Positions 43,129 to 51,474 of a stretch of DNA of 64,000 nucleotides are shown piece after piece. Numbering within the stretch: position 1 is the first letter of the stretch; each line of letters begins with the position of its first letter. Below the pieces are notes generated by a model. It was not told the origin of the DNA. It saw only the letters and a list, made by a program, of their open reading frames with translations, and did no database searches. Both the position numbers and the translations under genes were made by a program. The stretch comes from an uncultured Armatimonadota bacterium. GTDB taxonomy: Bacteria; Armatimonadota; Fimbriimonadia; Fimbriimonadales; Fimbriimonadaceae. The stretch lies in the NCBI GenBank assembly GCA_903927345.1, contig CAIYMO010000030.1, forward strand, positions 20,332 through 84,331, written 5' to 3'.

Positions 43129-44145
43129 ATGAACTTGCTTCCCATCCTTGCCTTCGCCTTGAGTGCGCAAACCGAGCCCATGCGCAAGGTTGACATCAAG
43201 CCCGCCGGGTTGACGTTGGAAATCCCCAAAGTTTGGAAGCTCAATCCGAAGGACTCGAACCTGGCGATCTCTGCCCGGGTTCCGGTCAAAGACAGCAAGG
43301 TCGTCGGAAAGCTGGACATCGGTTACGTCATTGACGAAACTACCGATGCCGCCGGGTTCCTTGCCGCTCAGAAGGATATCTTGACCCGGTCTGGTTCCAC
43401 TGTCGAGCGACAATGGACCGTCGATGCTTTGGGCGCACCGTTCGTTTTTACCAAGAGCAAGAAGGACAACGAGACCACCGTTCGCGGCGTGTTCTTCCGG
43501 AAAACAAAAAGCAAGCTCGTCCTGCTGATGTCGTCGCCGAGCGACGTGTTCGAATCAATCGAACCCCAACTGACCCGAGTACTGAGCACCATGAAGGAGA
43601 CGGCGGTCAAAGAGGCAGCAAAGCCGACCGTTCCAACCGAGCGAAAAATCGAAATTTCCGAGCAATTCCCGGGCAACATCGTCGCAACTCCGGTCTCCCA
43701 TCCGGTCACGATCAGCGGTTCAATCTACATCTTGCGTCTGCCGAAAGGATGCGTCGCCACCAAGCTAGGAGATGGATCGGCGAGCGTCACGGTTCCTGGA
43801 CTCAGTCAAGCCGTGATCGTCGATTGTTACACCCAAAAAATCACTCCGCTCACCAAATCCTTCGCCGAAAAGCCGGCGGCGACCGCAAAACTCTTTAAAG
43901 GCGCAGTGACGCGGATTGACCGACTTGTCCCTGTTCGAAAGGATATGCAACAGCGTCAATACGTTTGGCGCTATGGCTTCGCAGCAGCTGGCGGAGACCT
44001 GATGACCTGCGATGTCCTCATCGCACAGCTCAACCCTCAGTACATGTTCGCTTCATACGTCCAGCGCAACAAGGCACTGTTTAAGAGCGAAGAAAAGGTC
44101 TTCACCACGTTTATCAACTCAATTCGGCTAGACGAGAAGAAGTGA
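43129..44145 (+). CDS. Hypothetical secreted protein
   Basis: I cannot assign this 338-residue protein. It begins with a short signal-like segment (MNLLPILAFALSAQ). Two similar halves seem possible: residues 20-160 resemble PsbP-like folds (AGLTLEIPKVWKLN, then VFESIEPQLTRVLSTMK) and residues 190-335 end in a similar FTTFINSIRLDEKK. The gene lies 42 bases after rdgB and overlaps tsaB by four bases, so it is co-transcribed with housekeeping genes. Its link to them is not obvious. Confidence 0.6.
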   Translation: MNLLPILAFALSAQTEPMRKVDIKPAGLTLEIPKVWKLNPKDSNLAISARVPVKDSKVVGKLDIGYVIDETTDAAGFLAAQKDILTRSGSTVERQWTVDALGAPFVFTKSKKDNETTVRGVFFRKTKSKLVLLMSSPSDVFESIEPQLTRVLSTMKETAVKEAAKPTVPTERKIEISEQFPGNIVATPVSHPVTISGSIYILRLPKGCVATKLGDGSASVTVPGLSQAVIVDCYTQKITPLTKSFAEKPAATAKLFKGAVTRIDRLVPVRKDMQQRQYVWRYGFAAAGGDLMTCDVLIAQLNPQYMFASYVQRNKALFKSEEKVFTTFINSIRLDEKK

Positions 44146-44705
44146 TTTTCGCGTTTTCAACGAGTAGTCCCATCGTCTCGATTGCAGTCTTCAACGAAGG
44201 TGGAGACGTCCTGTTTTCAGGCGAGTTGGAGTCTAAGCAAGAGGCCTCGAACGCTTGTCTTCAACTGCTCGCTAAATCAGGTTTTTCGGTTCTCGAAGGG
44301 AGTCTCTTTCTTGCTGATCTGGGACCAGGCTCCTTCACCGGCACTCGGGTCGGTGTGACGCTCGCAAAGACTCTCGCCTGGTCAGCTGACGCTGTATGCT
44401 CCGGCGTGTCGGCGTTCGACCTAATCTCGACCCAGAAAACCGTCGTATTCCCCAGCAAGCGGGGGGAATGGTTCATCCGTCCGCCGGGGAGCGAAGTATC
44501 AAGGTCGGCGTCACTACCGGAGCTAGAGTTCATTGGCTTTGGCCCCGGAATCGATAACCCTGTTTATCCTCACGCAAAGATGTTCGCCCCTCTCCTTGGT
44601 TCCCTGGAGCAAATTCAGCCAGAACAGCTCGCTCCCCTCTATCTGATCGATCCAAGCATCTCGCAACCGAAACAACCGCTAAGCCGAGTAGAGGGCATCG
44701 TATGA
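44142..44705 (+). CDS. tsaB: tRNA threonylcarbamoyladenosine biosynthesis protein TsaB
   Basis: Partner of TsaD in adding the t6A base at tRNA position 37. The 187 residues show the ASKHA-type N-terminus FAFSTSSPIVSIAV and the family signature ADLGPGSFTGTRVGVTLAKTLAW. It is shorter than the 230-residue E. coli protein and lacks much of the second subdomain. GTG start, overlapping the previous stop; its own stop overlaps murB (ATGA). Confidence 0.88.
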   Translation: MIFAFSTSSPIVSIAVFNEGGDVLFSGELESKQEASNACLQLLAKSGFSVLEGSLFLADLGPGSFTGTRVGVTLAKTLAWSADAVCSGVSAFDLISTQKTVVFPSKRGEWFIRPPGSEVSRSASLPELEFIGFGPGIDNPVYPHAKMFAPLLGSLEQIQPEQLAPLYLIDPSISQPKQPLSRVEGIV

Positions 44706-45655
44706 ACTGGGAATTGGTTCAGAGGAAAACCTCGTTGCGCTCGTTAACGACGCTTAAGGCTGGCGGCGTCGCAGAATTGTTCGCCAAAGCCAAAAACGTC
44801 GATGAGCTGATCAAAATTTCAGCAGCTTGCCAGGCCGAGGATATCAAGGTGACCACACTTGGATGGGGTTCAAACTTTCTCGCCTCTGACGCCGGAGTGG
44901 CTGGGCTGGTGCTTCTGAACCAAACTCGTGAGATAAATATCGACGGGGATCAGATCACCGCCGATTCTGGTGTCGCATTCCAGGATCTCTGGTTGAAGAG
45001 CACTCAGGCGGGCTTCCGCGGACTCGAGTTCGCCGTAGGGATCCCAGGCACGGTTGGTGGCGCACTCGTGAGCAATGCCGGTGCTTACCGCAGCAATATC
45101 AGCGAGTTCTTAGTCGCTCTCGAAGTCGTTACCGATGGAGAAGCACGATGGGTAGATCCGACCTGGATGGACTTCAAATACCGAGACTCGATTCTCCGTT
45201 GTGAAAACCCCAGGTCTGCGGTGATCACCCGAACCAGGTTCAAACTTCCACGTGGCGAAGCAAAGCAATCCTACGACGAAGCCCGAGAGTATCAGCGGCA
45301 ACGAATCGGGAAGCAGCCCCCGAGTGCCAGCGCTGGGAGCTTTTTCAAAAACGTCGTCGACCCAAAGCTCGCCCAAGAGATAGAGGGGCTAACCGAGGGC
45401 ATGCGCAAAAACAACGTCGTTCCCGCTGGGTTTCTCATCGAGAAGTGTGGTCTGAAAGGCTTTCGGATCGGTGGAGCCATGATCGGGGCGCGCCACGCAA
45501 ACTTCTTGCTCAACGTTGGCGGAGCAACGGCTTCCGAGTTGCGCTCGCTCGCTCACTTCGCCAAGCAAAGCGTCCAAAATCGATTCGGCGTGGAGCTCGA
45601 AGAAGAAGTGATGTACATCGGAGACTGGTCAAACTTCTCACCCATCAATCCGTGA
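44702..45655 (+). CDS. murB: UDP-N-acetylenolpyruvoylglucosamine reductase
   Basis: Reduces UDP-GlcNAc-enolpyruvate with NADPH/FAD to UDP-MurNAc, an early peptidoglycan step. The 317-residue type II-like protein has TTLKAGGVAELF, LGWGSNFLASDAGV, GIPGTVGGALVSNAGAYRSNISE, then SAGSFFKN with the catalytic Ser and the final RFGVELEEEVMYIG with the catalytic Glu. It closes the operon; its stop overlaps the end of the convergent small membrane gene by eleven bases. Confidence 0.95.
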   Translation: MNWELVQRKTSLRSLTTLKAGGVAELFAKAKNVDELIKISAACQAEDIKVTTLGWGSNFLASDAGVAGLVLLNQTREINIDGDQITADSGVAFQDLWLKSTQAGFRGLEFAVGIPGTVGGALVSNAGAYRSNISEFLVALEVVTDGEARWVDPTWMDFKYRDSILRCENPRSAVITRTRFKLPRGEAKQSYDEAREYQRQRIGKQPPSASAGSFFKNVVDPKLAQEIEGLTEGMRKNNVVPAGFLIEKCGLKGFRIGGAMIGARHANFLLNVGGATASELRSLAHFAKQSVQNRFGVELEEEVMYIGDWSNFSPINP

Positions 45656-45959
45656 GCCGACGCGACTCAAGCTGGGGTGGTGTCAGCCACCCACTTTCGA
45701 ACATCTTCACGGCGATCAGGTAGGTGACCTGCAAACTGAACATTGCGATCAGAAACAAGTAGGTCGCCTTCAGCAACGGAAGGCCAATTTTACGAGCAAG
45801 TCGGTTTTGGCTTCGGTAGCTCTCGAGAAATCCTTCGTGCCGAGCTCTGGGCATCCATCGTAGGGGTGTCATGTGGATGCGACGCATCCAAGGCCTCCTC
45901 ATCCATTGAATTGTGAGGAACCATGTCTTCCGAGATAGCCAGTTAGCAAGCCAGTTCAT
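45645..45959 (-). CDS. Hypothetical basic membrane-anchored protein
   Basis: A 104-residue protein with a very basic N-terminal half rich in Arg, Trp and Met (FLTIQWMRRPWMRRIHMTPLRWMPRARHEG). One membrane helix follows (LLKATYLFLIAMFSLQVTYLIAV) and a short tail. I know no family. The ATG at 45959 is preferred to an in-frame TTG at 45971. It is divergent from the PAP2 gene, and the two may share a symmetric -10 region. Confidence 0.5.
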   Translation of the reverse strand: MNWLANWLSRKTWFLTIQWMRRPWMRRIHMTPLRWMPRARHEGFLESYRSQNRLARKIGLPLLKATYLFLIAMFSLQVTYLIAVKMFESGWLTPPQLESRRLTD

Positions 45960-45973
45960 CGCTGCCGTCAAAG

Positions 45974-45979
45974 TACAAT
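45974..45979 (+). promoter_or_regulatory. Leaderless -10 box (TACAAT), possibly bidirectional
   Basis: TACAAT ends six bases before the GTG at 45986. The opposite strand reads TATTGT at 45980-45975, a possible -10 for the divergent gene. Confidence 0.5.
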
Positions 45980-45985
45980 ACGCAC

Positions 45986-46558
45986 GTGCAGCAAATTGAT
46001 CGCGCGGTGTTTCACTGGATCAATAGATGGTCGGGCGGACTCGAAGGTTCCATGCGGTTCTTCAGCGAGGGGCTTCAGGAGTGGTGGGTCAAGCTCATCC
46101 TGCTCATTTGTCTCGGTTCAATGATCGCGGCAGGGAAGGACACTCGCAAAGGGGCTATCTGTGCTCTATTGTCATGGCCAATCGCCGACTTACTGACCAA
46201 CATCCTTAAAAAGACGATCCCCCTCCCAAGACCCTGCAACGACCCGGCGCTCGGAGACCTCATCCTCCGCATTGGAAAGACCGATTCTCCCGGCACAGCA
46301 AGCGCACACAGTGCAAATATGCTTGCTGTTGCGATCTGCATGCTCATCGCACTCCGCTGGGGCGGAATTCCGTGGCTCATCCTAGCCATCCTTGTTGCGC
46401 TTAGCCGGGTGTACAACGGCGTCCATTATCCCTATCAGGTTGTCCTAGGCTGGATTTGTGGGGCGTTCGCCGCCGTATTGGTTTGCATGCTCTACGACAA
46501 GATTGCAAAGCGTCGAGCAGCGAAGAGGGAAGCCATTGAAGCGAAGCCAAGCAACTAA
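45986..46558 (+). CDS. PAP2-family lipid phosphatase
   Basis: A 190-residue membrane protein of the phosphatidic acid phosphatase 2 type. The three active-site motifs are present in altered form: KKTIPLPRPCND (K-x6-RP), TASAHSANM (SAH where PSGH is usual) and SRVYNGVHYPYQVVLG, where Gln replaces the Asp normally four residues after His. It might remove a phosphate from undecaprenyl or other lipid pyrophosphates. It starts with GTG after a -10 box, and the next gene overlaps it by 23 bases. Confidence 0.82.
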   Translation: MQQIDRAVFHWINRWSGGLEGSMRFFSEGLQEWWVKLILLICLGSMIAAGKDTRKGAICALLSWPIADLLTNILKKTIPLPRPCNDPALGDLILRIGKTDSPGTASAHSANMLAVAICMLIALRWGGIPWLILAILVALSRVYNGVHYPYQVVLGWICGAFAAVLVCMLYDKIAKRRAAKREAIEAKPSN

Positions 46559-47231
46559 CGCCTTCTTGATTGCACTGGTTGCATCAATCATCCTCCCATT
46601 TATCCCGATTGTAAGTGGGATCCTGTTGCCTTTCGACTTCCTCAACACCCATCTGCACGAGATGTTCCATGGAATCGCTGCGGTGCTCACCGGAGGAAGC
46701 GTTGATAAGATTCTGGTCTTCCGCAACTCAGAAGGCGTGACAACCACCTTCGGCGGATTTCTGCCTCTGATCTATTCGGCAGGCTATATCGGGGCCTCGC
46801 TCTTCGGCGCATTCATGGTCCGGTCATCCGTGAATGAGAAGTCAGCTCGAAAATGGGTTCAAATCCTCGGCATCGCCGTCTTGCTCGTCAACGTCCTTTG
46901 GGTTCGCGGTGACATTGTTGGATGGCCCCTTGGCTTGTTCTGGGGCGTCTTTTTGCTTGTGCTTGCCGTTCGGCTCCAGCCAAGCGAAATTCTCCTTGTC
47001 GCCCAGTTCCTAGGCGTTCAACAGTGCATCAACGGATTCAAGTCGCTTCGTGATCTTCTTCTGCTGACCGGAGCCCAAGCGCAGAATACCGATGCTGCAA
47101 TGCTTGCAAAAGAAACGGGGATCCCGGCCTCAGGTTGGGCGGTGCTGTGGACACTTCTCGGCGTCTATGGCGTAGTTATGGCCGTGATCGGCCTCAACCG
47201 CGCCACTAGCGGACAGGGACCGGCGCGCTGA
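46536..47231 (+). CDS. M50B-like membrane metalloprotease
   Basis: A 231-residue protein with about six membrane helices. Residues 40-50 carry HLHEMFHGI (HExxH zinc motif) followed by AVLTGGSVDKILVFRNSEGVTTTFGG, the pattern of M50B-like (PF13398-type) intramembrane proteases. The aspartate of the usual NxxPxxxxD motif is not obvious. Start: TTG 46536 (LKRSQATNAF), five bases after AGAGGGA, which gives a better N-terminus than the longer open frame. It overlaps the PAP2 gene by 23 bases and ends convergently in the GerMN gene (26-base overlap). Substrate unknown. Confidence 0.72.
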   Translation: MKRSQATNAFLIALVASIILPFIPIVSGILLPFDFLNTHLHEMFHGIAAVLTGGSVDKILVFRNSEGVTTTFGGFLPLIYSAGYIGASLFGAFMVRSSVNEKSARKWVQILGIAVLLVNVLWVRGDIVGWPLGLFWGVFLLVLAVRLQPSEILLVAQFLGVQQCINGFKSLRDLLLLTGAQAQNTDAAMLAKETGIPASGWAVLWTLLGVYGVVMAVIGLNRATSGQGPAR

Positions 47232-47721
47232 GATCGCTGTGACCTAGCGTTCGCTGAATCTCGCCATCAACTCGAATCTGGAAGTTGTTGACACGCTTGT
47301 CCTTGCTTAGGGCTGATTTCAAAGTTTCGATCAGCTCAGCTTCTCCTGTCGAGCCAAGGGTATCAACGATTCCCGAATTCATATCGACGATCGCCGTGTG
47401 ATCAACGACATCAATTCCGAGGACCCGAGCATTCTCAAAGCCACCTAACTTGATCGCGTCGTTGATCTTGCCGGCTGTGATCGCAGTCGCTTCAGTTCCA
47501 CTTTGATGGTCAGTTCCACCCTGGTGGGTGCCGTTGTTTGCTCCATTCGCCTGACCGTCGCCCTTTGGCGTAACATCCGTAACTGCGATGGGAGTCTCTT
47601 CCGACGAAAGAGACATAGTGCGGTTGCCGCCAACATAGCTAGCAATACCAACGAAACTTGCCCCCGCTACCGCAGCGGTAGCGACGATGGTCCAAGGAAA
47701 GTTACGACGAGTGGTTTTCAT
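47206..47721 (-). CDS. GerMN-domain protein
   Basis: A 171-residue membrane-anchored protein. An N-terminal helix (NFPWTIVATAAVAGASFVGIASYV) is followed by a Gly/Asn/Thr-rich linker. A GerMN domain forms the rest: HTAIVDMNSGIVDTLGSTGEAELIETLKSAL, then VNNFQIRVDGEIQRTLG. GerMN domains bind peptidoglycan-related or amidase proteins in sporulation and cell-wall systems. The ATG at 47721 overlaps the amidase stop (ATGA), which strongly supports a joint role in wall remodelling. Confidence 0.85.
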   Translation of the reverse strand: MKTTRRNFPWTIVATAAVAGASFVGIASYVGGNRTMSLSSEETPIAVTDVTPKGDGQANGANNGTHQGGTDHQSGTEATAITAGKINDAIKLGGFENARVLGIDVVDHTAIVDMNSGIVDTLGSTGEAELIETLKSALSKDKRVNNFQIRVDGEIQRTLGHSDLSAPVPVR

Positions 47722-49346
47722 TTTTGTCCAAAGAATTGTTTTAGTCCTTTGACGACGCATTTAGCGATTCCGTCGCGGAATTTTTCGGTGAGGATAGCCT
47801 TTCGGTCGGTGGGGTTGCGCACGAACGCACACTCCATCAGAATCGCGGGCATCTTCGAGTTGCGCAACACTGAGAATCCGCTCTCATGAGCAAATTTGTG
47901 ATCATCAATCGCCCCAAGGTTTGGAAGCGGTCCTTCGGACTTGATGTACTCCTGTATGCATTCGGCAAGGTACTTATCAGCGTCCCGCCCACCGTGGTAA
48001 ATCGATTTCGTGCCGCTCGGAGGGGTCTTGTTCCCGCCTGGATCATCGTAGTGGAAGGACATGAAGACGTCGGCGTTGTTTCGGTTCGCCACGTCCGCGC
48101 GATAGACCAAATCATCAGCTAAGTTTTCGCGGAAGTGGGTGTCCTTGTCGCGGGTCATGATGACCTGAGCGCCCTCGGCTTCCAAAGCTCGCTTGACGGC
48201 TTGGGCAGTAGCCAGACTGAGCAGCTTCTCCGTATAAACGCCATTCCCAGTGCCGGGGAATTTACCACCGTGACCGGCGTCGATCACAATCACTTTTCCT
48301 TTGAGGCTGCCGTTCCCGGCTGGGTGAACGAAAGTTATTTTAAAACCGTTTGCACTCGGGTCAAGGACGGCGCCCATCCTGCCCGCCAGCTTGAAGCTAA
48401 GTACGGTGAGGCCAGTGTCCTGCCTAAGCTGGACCGACTTGAGATGCTTACTGAGGTCCTTTTCAAGCTCCGCGAGCTTGGCGCTGAACGTCGGCATCGC
48501 AACCTCTACCGTATCTCTCGAAGGTCGTCGAATTGTCGCGATCCCTTTCCAACCTGGCTTCGGTACAGAGACCAACAGTTCGGTCGCCATCTCGTCCTCG
48601 TTGCCTCGCTGAATTGTGAGGTCATCGGCAGGTTGAATCGGAGGAGTTGGATCGATTTTGGGAGTCGTAGTCGTTTTGGGTGGGTCGTTCTTAGCGGGCT
48701 CAACCGGAGCTACTTGCGAAGGATTGAAATCGATAACGATGTTTTGTGCATTCGCCAACGGGCCCTGAGGCAGGGTCGGCGCATACGATAGATTAAGGAC
48801 GATTCGAACGTTGTTCGGCCGGTACTGGCTCACCTTTGCGGTTGAATCGAGTTCAAACTGAACTCCTGGCGCAAGTCGAGCACCTTCGAGGTCAATTACG
48901 ACTTTGGGATCGGACGTGCCTAACAAGGAAACAGTCGGCTTGATTTTTAGCCCGGCATAAATCGAGAGTTCGCCCGACTTAACGGAAACTGATTTTATGG
49001 CGCTAACAACCTCTAAGGCATCAAAGCCGCCTGGAATCCAGGTGCTCATCCCGTCCATTTTCTGAACGAAGTCGCGAAGAGCGATGCAGGTGGAACCTTC
49101 GATTTGTCTCGTCGGGACCTGGATGGTCTTGCCTTCAGCAGAGATTTTGGCCCCGACGGTACTTGATGTCGCGGACCATCCCAGCTCGGTCACCCGATCA
49201 AGTGGAATCATAAATTCTTCGCCGACTCGATATCCGCGAAGTTGCACGCCCAGGTAGGTGTAGGTTACCGTTGCATTCCGCACTTGTGCGAAAGCTCCGG
49301 CACAAAGCGCCATCCATAGCGCCAGGGCAATGAGCAGTCTTTTCAT
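47718..49346 (-). CDS. N-acetylmuramoyl-L-alanine amidase (AMIN + amidase_3)
   Basis: A 542-residue periplasmic enzyme that cuts the amide bond between MurNAc and the stem peptide. The signal peptide (MKRLLIALALWMALCAGAFAQ) fixes the start at 49346; a longer frame to 49496 has no signal. Domains in order: a copper-amine-oxidase/N-like stretch, an AMIN domain (VVIDLEGARLAPGVQFELD), a Pro/Thr linker, a second AMIN-like segment, and amidase_3 with VIDAGHGGKFPG (Zn His), the Glu in VYTEKLLSLATA, SFHYDDPG (Zn His) and PAILMECAFV (catalytic Glu). A TACAAT box precedes it. Confidence 0.9.
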   Translation of the reverse strand: MKRLLIALALWMALCAGAFAQVRNATVTYTYLGVQLRGYRVGEEFMIPLDRVTELGWSATSSTVGAKISAEGKTIQVPTRQIEGSTCIALRDFVQKMDGMSTWIPGGFDALEVVSAIKSVSVKSGELSIYAGLKIKPTVSLLGTSDPKVVIDLEGARLAPGVQFELDSTAKVSQYRPNNVRIVLNLSYAPTLPQGPLANAQNIVIDFNPSQVAPVEPAKNDPPKTTTTPKIDPTPPIQPADDLTIQRGNEDEMATELLVSVPKPGWKGIATIRRPSRDTVEVAMPTFSAKLAELEKDLSKHLKSVQLRQDTGLTVLSFKLAGRMGAVLDPSANGFKITFVHPAGNGSLKGKVIVIDAGHGGKFPGTGNGVYTEKLLSLATAQAVKRALEAEGAQVIMTRDKDTHFRENLADDLVYRADVANRNNADVFMSFHYDDPGGNKTPPSGTKSIYHGGRDADKYLAECIQEYIKSEGPLPNLGAIDDHKFAHESGFSVLRNSKMPAILMECAFVRNPTDRKAILTEKFRDGIAKCVVKGLKQFFGQK

Positions 49347-49506
49347 CCTGACACCGCCATTGTACAGGGTCTTGAGCAAAATCCACAACCTCCTATTCCT
49401 ATTCTCGGCTTTCTTTCGGGTATCTTCATTGCTTCCACCCGAATGGGGAGGCCATCCAAAGTAATACGCTTGGAGGGTATCCCAAGGTTCACTCAATTCG
49501 GAGACT

Positions 49507-49581
49507 GGGCGGTTAGCTCAACGGTAGAGCGTCTCGTTTACACCGAGAGGGTTGGGGGTTCGAATCCCTCACCGCCCACCA
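49507..49581 (+). tRNA. tRNA-Val (anticodon TAC)
   Basis: GGGCGGT (49507-49513) pairs with ACCGCCC (49571-49577), followed by A and an encoded CCA (49579-49581). The anticodon stem TCTCG/CGAGA closes the loop TTTACAC, reading TAC, and the T-loop is TTCGAAT. Confidence 0.96.
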
Positions 49582-49582
49582 C

Positions 49583-49969
49583 TTACTTTGTCGCGTTGAA
49601 GGCTGACACCGTTCCAGGATTGGGAGTTCCGGGTCGACGGTGCGCCAAATAAATTCGGTTCAAAGTTCCGAAATCCGCCAGGTCGACATCCGAGAAGTCA
49701 AGTCGTGCGAATTCCGCCACCCTTGCCGACCGCGCTGAGTTCTTTGCGTTGAGGTCCACCTTGGGAACCAGTGGATTAGATACTCCAGGATTCTTCTTCC
49801 AGGTGAAGCAACGGAACATCGGAGCGGCCCCTGCATCATATTGACTGGTTGGTGCGATCCCCAGGCACAACTCAATCGTGCTCATCAAACTACACGACGT
49901 GTACATCGTCGAATCAGGAAAACCTGACTTTGTATATGGGCTTGTAACGAGTGGAACTTGGTGAGCGGA
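49583..49969 (-). pseudogene. C-terminal relic of an alkaline phosphatase/phosphoesterase-family gene
   Basis: Read on the minus strand, an open frame begins just after an in-frame TGA (49972-49970) with no start codon at the right place. It continues HQVPLVTSPYTKSG, TMYTSCSLMSTIELCLGIAP, TSQYDAGAAPMFRCFT and RLDFSDVDLADFGTLNRI. This is the ending of bifunctional YncE/alkaline-phosphatase-type phosphoesterases (SPYTxxG..DxTxYxxxSLLxTIELxLGLxPMxQxDAxAxPM; LDFS..D.AD...LNRI). Everything upstream of it is missing and a pilin gene sits there instead. The 3' end is one base from the tRNA-Val CCA. An ATG at 49906 could allow a 107-residue product. Confidence 0.7.
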
Positions 49970-50022
49970 TCAAGGCAACCGGGGAATCAGCCTCAAAGAA
50001 TGCAACATAGGGTGGGCCGCCC

Positions 50023-50050
50023 AAAAAAAGTGGTCTCAGTTTCTACCACT
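50023..50050 (-). terminator. Terminator of the pilin gene
   Basis: On the minus strand AGTGGT (50050-50045, containing the stop codon) pairs with ACCACT and is followed by seven T. It stops the transcript before the phosphoesterase relic. Confidence 0.65.
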
Positions 50051-50528
50051 CGCGGAAGGGCTTGCCGTCGCAGCCCAAGTTCGTAGACGGGTAGTAGATG
50101 TAGCTCGAGTTGAAGGTTTGGTTTGAGAAGTGAGTCCAAGCTGTAGTTGCCGAACTTGTCACTCCGCCAGCGTAGGTGTTGTTTCCGGTGAACGGGTTAA
50201 TCGGGATTGATGTCAAGTAAGGACCTTTCCAAGTGTCAGCAGCAATTGACTTGACCGTCCAGTTGGTTCCGATACTTCCGCGGACCCAACCCGATGCAGG
50301 TGCGGTCGCATTGTCGAGATCATCAACCCTAACTGTGACCCCGGTGTCCGCCTCGGCACGATCTGCCGCTGTTCGGAGAAGAATCAGGTTTGCCCGAAGC
50401 GTTGCTTCCTTGGACCGGGTCGCATTGCGGGCAAATTTGGGCACCGCAATGCCCGCGAGGACTGCGATTATCGTAATCACAATGAGAAGCTCGACTAATG
50501 TATAGCCGCGGTGCTGTTTTTGCTTCAC
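50043..50528 (-). CDS. Type IV pilin-like protein
   Basis: A 161-residue prepilin: KQKQHRGYTLVELLIVITIIAVLAGIAVPKF, with the cleavage Gly before Tyr and the Glu at position 5. After the helix comes ARNATRSKEATLRANLILLRTAADRAEADTG. Its C-terminal domain contains two Trp-rich loops (ASGWVRGSIGTNWTVKSI, WKGPYLTSIPINPFTGNN) and one Cys, near LGCDGKPFREW. I chose the GTG at 50528, ten bases after GGAGG. It belongs to the short GspG/PilA-like class. Confidence 0.85.
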   Translation of the reverse strand: MKQKQHRGYTLVELLIVITIIAVLAGIAVPKFARNATRSKEATLRANLILLRTAADRAEADTGVTVRVDDLDNATAPASGWVRGSIGTNWTVKSIAADTWKGPYLTSIPINPFTGNNTYAGGVTSSATTAWTHFSNQTFNSSYIYYPSTNLGCDGKPFREW

Positions 50529-50577
50529 TGTCGAAGATCCTCCATTAATAAAGTATCGGTATATACGAATCCGTTCC

Positions 50578-51387
50578 TCAGAACTCGGCCCCCGTCGCAA
50601 TCACCTCGCGATAGCTAGCTCCTTGCGCGATTCGATACACCGGGACGTTGGGCAAAAACTGTTGAACCTGATCTCTTAAAGAGTTCATTCCACAATCTTC
50701 ACTCACTCCGTGGTTAACAACAATCATAGGATTACCAGTATCTTGGCAATATTCTCCGATGATCCACGCCCGGGCGATATCATCCACACTCACCGCAAGG
50801 TCGGCGCCTAAGTCGTAGAGCCGCGTGGCCTCACTGCAGCAACCGGTTCCAATCCCCACCGATTCAATGATCCGATCAGGGTCGCCATAGAACTCAACGC
50901 AGGATTGCCCCGCTACTCGAGTGCGCGAGGCGAAATACTTCGCAAACTCCAAAGCTGTCTGACGCTCAACCCGATATACGTTCAGATACCGCTCACTCGT
51001 CAGAAGTCGGTTTAACCCGAGGAATTCTCCCCATGCGAACGGCATTCCAACAACCGGGATCGCGTCCCAAACGTCGTGACAGCGAATAATCGTCAGTCCC
51101 AACTCGGCAATGAGTTGTTCCTTTTCGGCTTTCGCTACCTCAAATCGAGGATGCTGGACCTCCTTCTTGAGCTCCCAATGGTCGAAGAAGGTCGGCTCAT
51201 GCGCAACAACCGTATTCACCCCGAGCGATGCCGCCTCCCGTAGCGTGGACGAGTAAGGCATCCAGCAGACGGCAACCCCGTTCACATCCTGATTAGGGTC
51301 CCCTGCAATCACTCGGTCAACCGTGCGAGTCATATCCAACTCTGGCCACAGAGCGTTAAGTTTGGAACAAAGTTCGAGAGCGGTCAT
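50578..51387 (-). CDS. Nif3-family (GTP cyclohydrolase 1 type 2-like) protein
   Basis: A 269-residue member of the Nif3/DUF34 family of dinuclear-metal proteins. It shows GVAVCWMPYSSTLREAASLGVNTVVAHEPTFFDHW, with the HEP metal-binding histidine, then LGLTIIRCHDVWD and the C-terminal VSVDDIARAWIIGE, VVNHGVSEDCGM. Biochemical role is unsettled; hydrolase or metal-handling functions have been proposed. It is divergent from the zinc-finger gene at 51475. TAAAAC lies six bases before the ATG, close to the leaderless pattern. Confidence 0.83.
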   Translation of the reverse strand: MTALELCSKLNALWPELDMTRTVDRVIAGDPNQDVNGVAVCWMPYSSTLREAASLGVNTVVAHEPTFFDHWELKKEVQHPRFEVAKAEKEQLIAELGLTIIRCHDVWDAIPVVGMPFAWGEFLGLNRLLTSERYLNVYRVERQTALEFAKYFASRTRVAGQSCVEFYGDPDRIIESVGIGTGCCSEATRLYDLGADLAVSVDDIARAWIIGEYCQDTGNPMIVVNHGVSEDCGMNSLRDQVQQFLPNVPVYRIAQGASYREVIATGAEF

Positions 51388-51461
51388 CGCCCAGTTTTAC
51401 CCAGAATCGCCCTCATTCCCAGATTCAAGTGAACCTTGAAACGCCCGCTTTCTGGCAGGCG

Positions 51462-51467
51462 TAGTCT
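51462..51467 (+). promoter_or_regulatory. Leaderless -10 box (TAGTCT)
   Basis: TAGTCT ends seven bases before the ATG at 51475; TTGAAA lies at 51436-51441 with a long 20-base spacer. Confidence 0.45.
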
Positions 51468-51474
51468 CTCCTCA

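Noticed and set aside
49583-49906. A genuine 107-residue gene
   Set aside because: The frame continues upstream of its ATG with family-conserved sequence up to a stop, so it reads as the remainder of a longer gene; a small expressed product is still possible.
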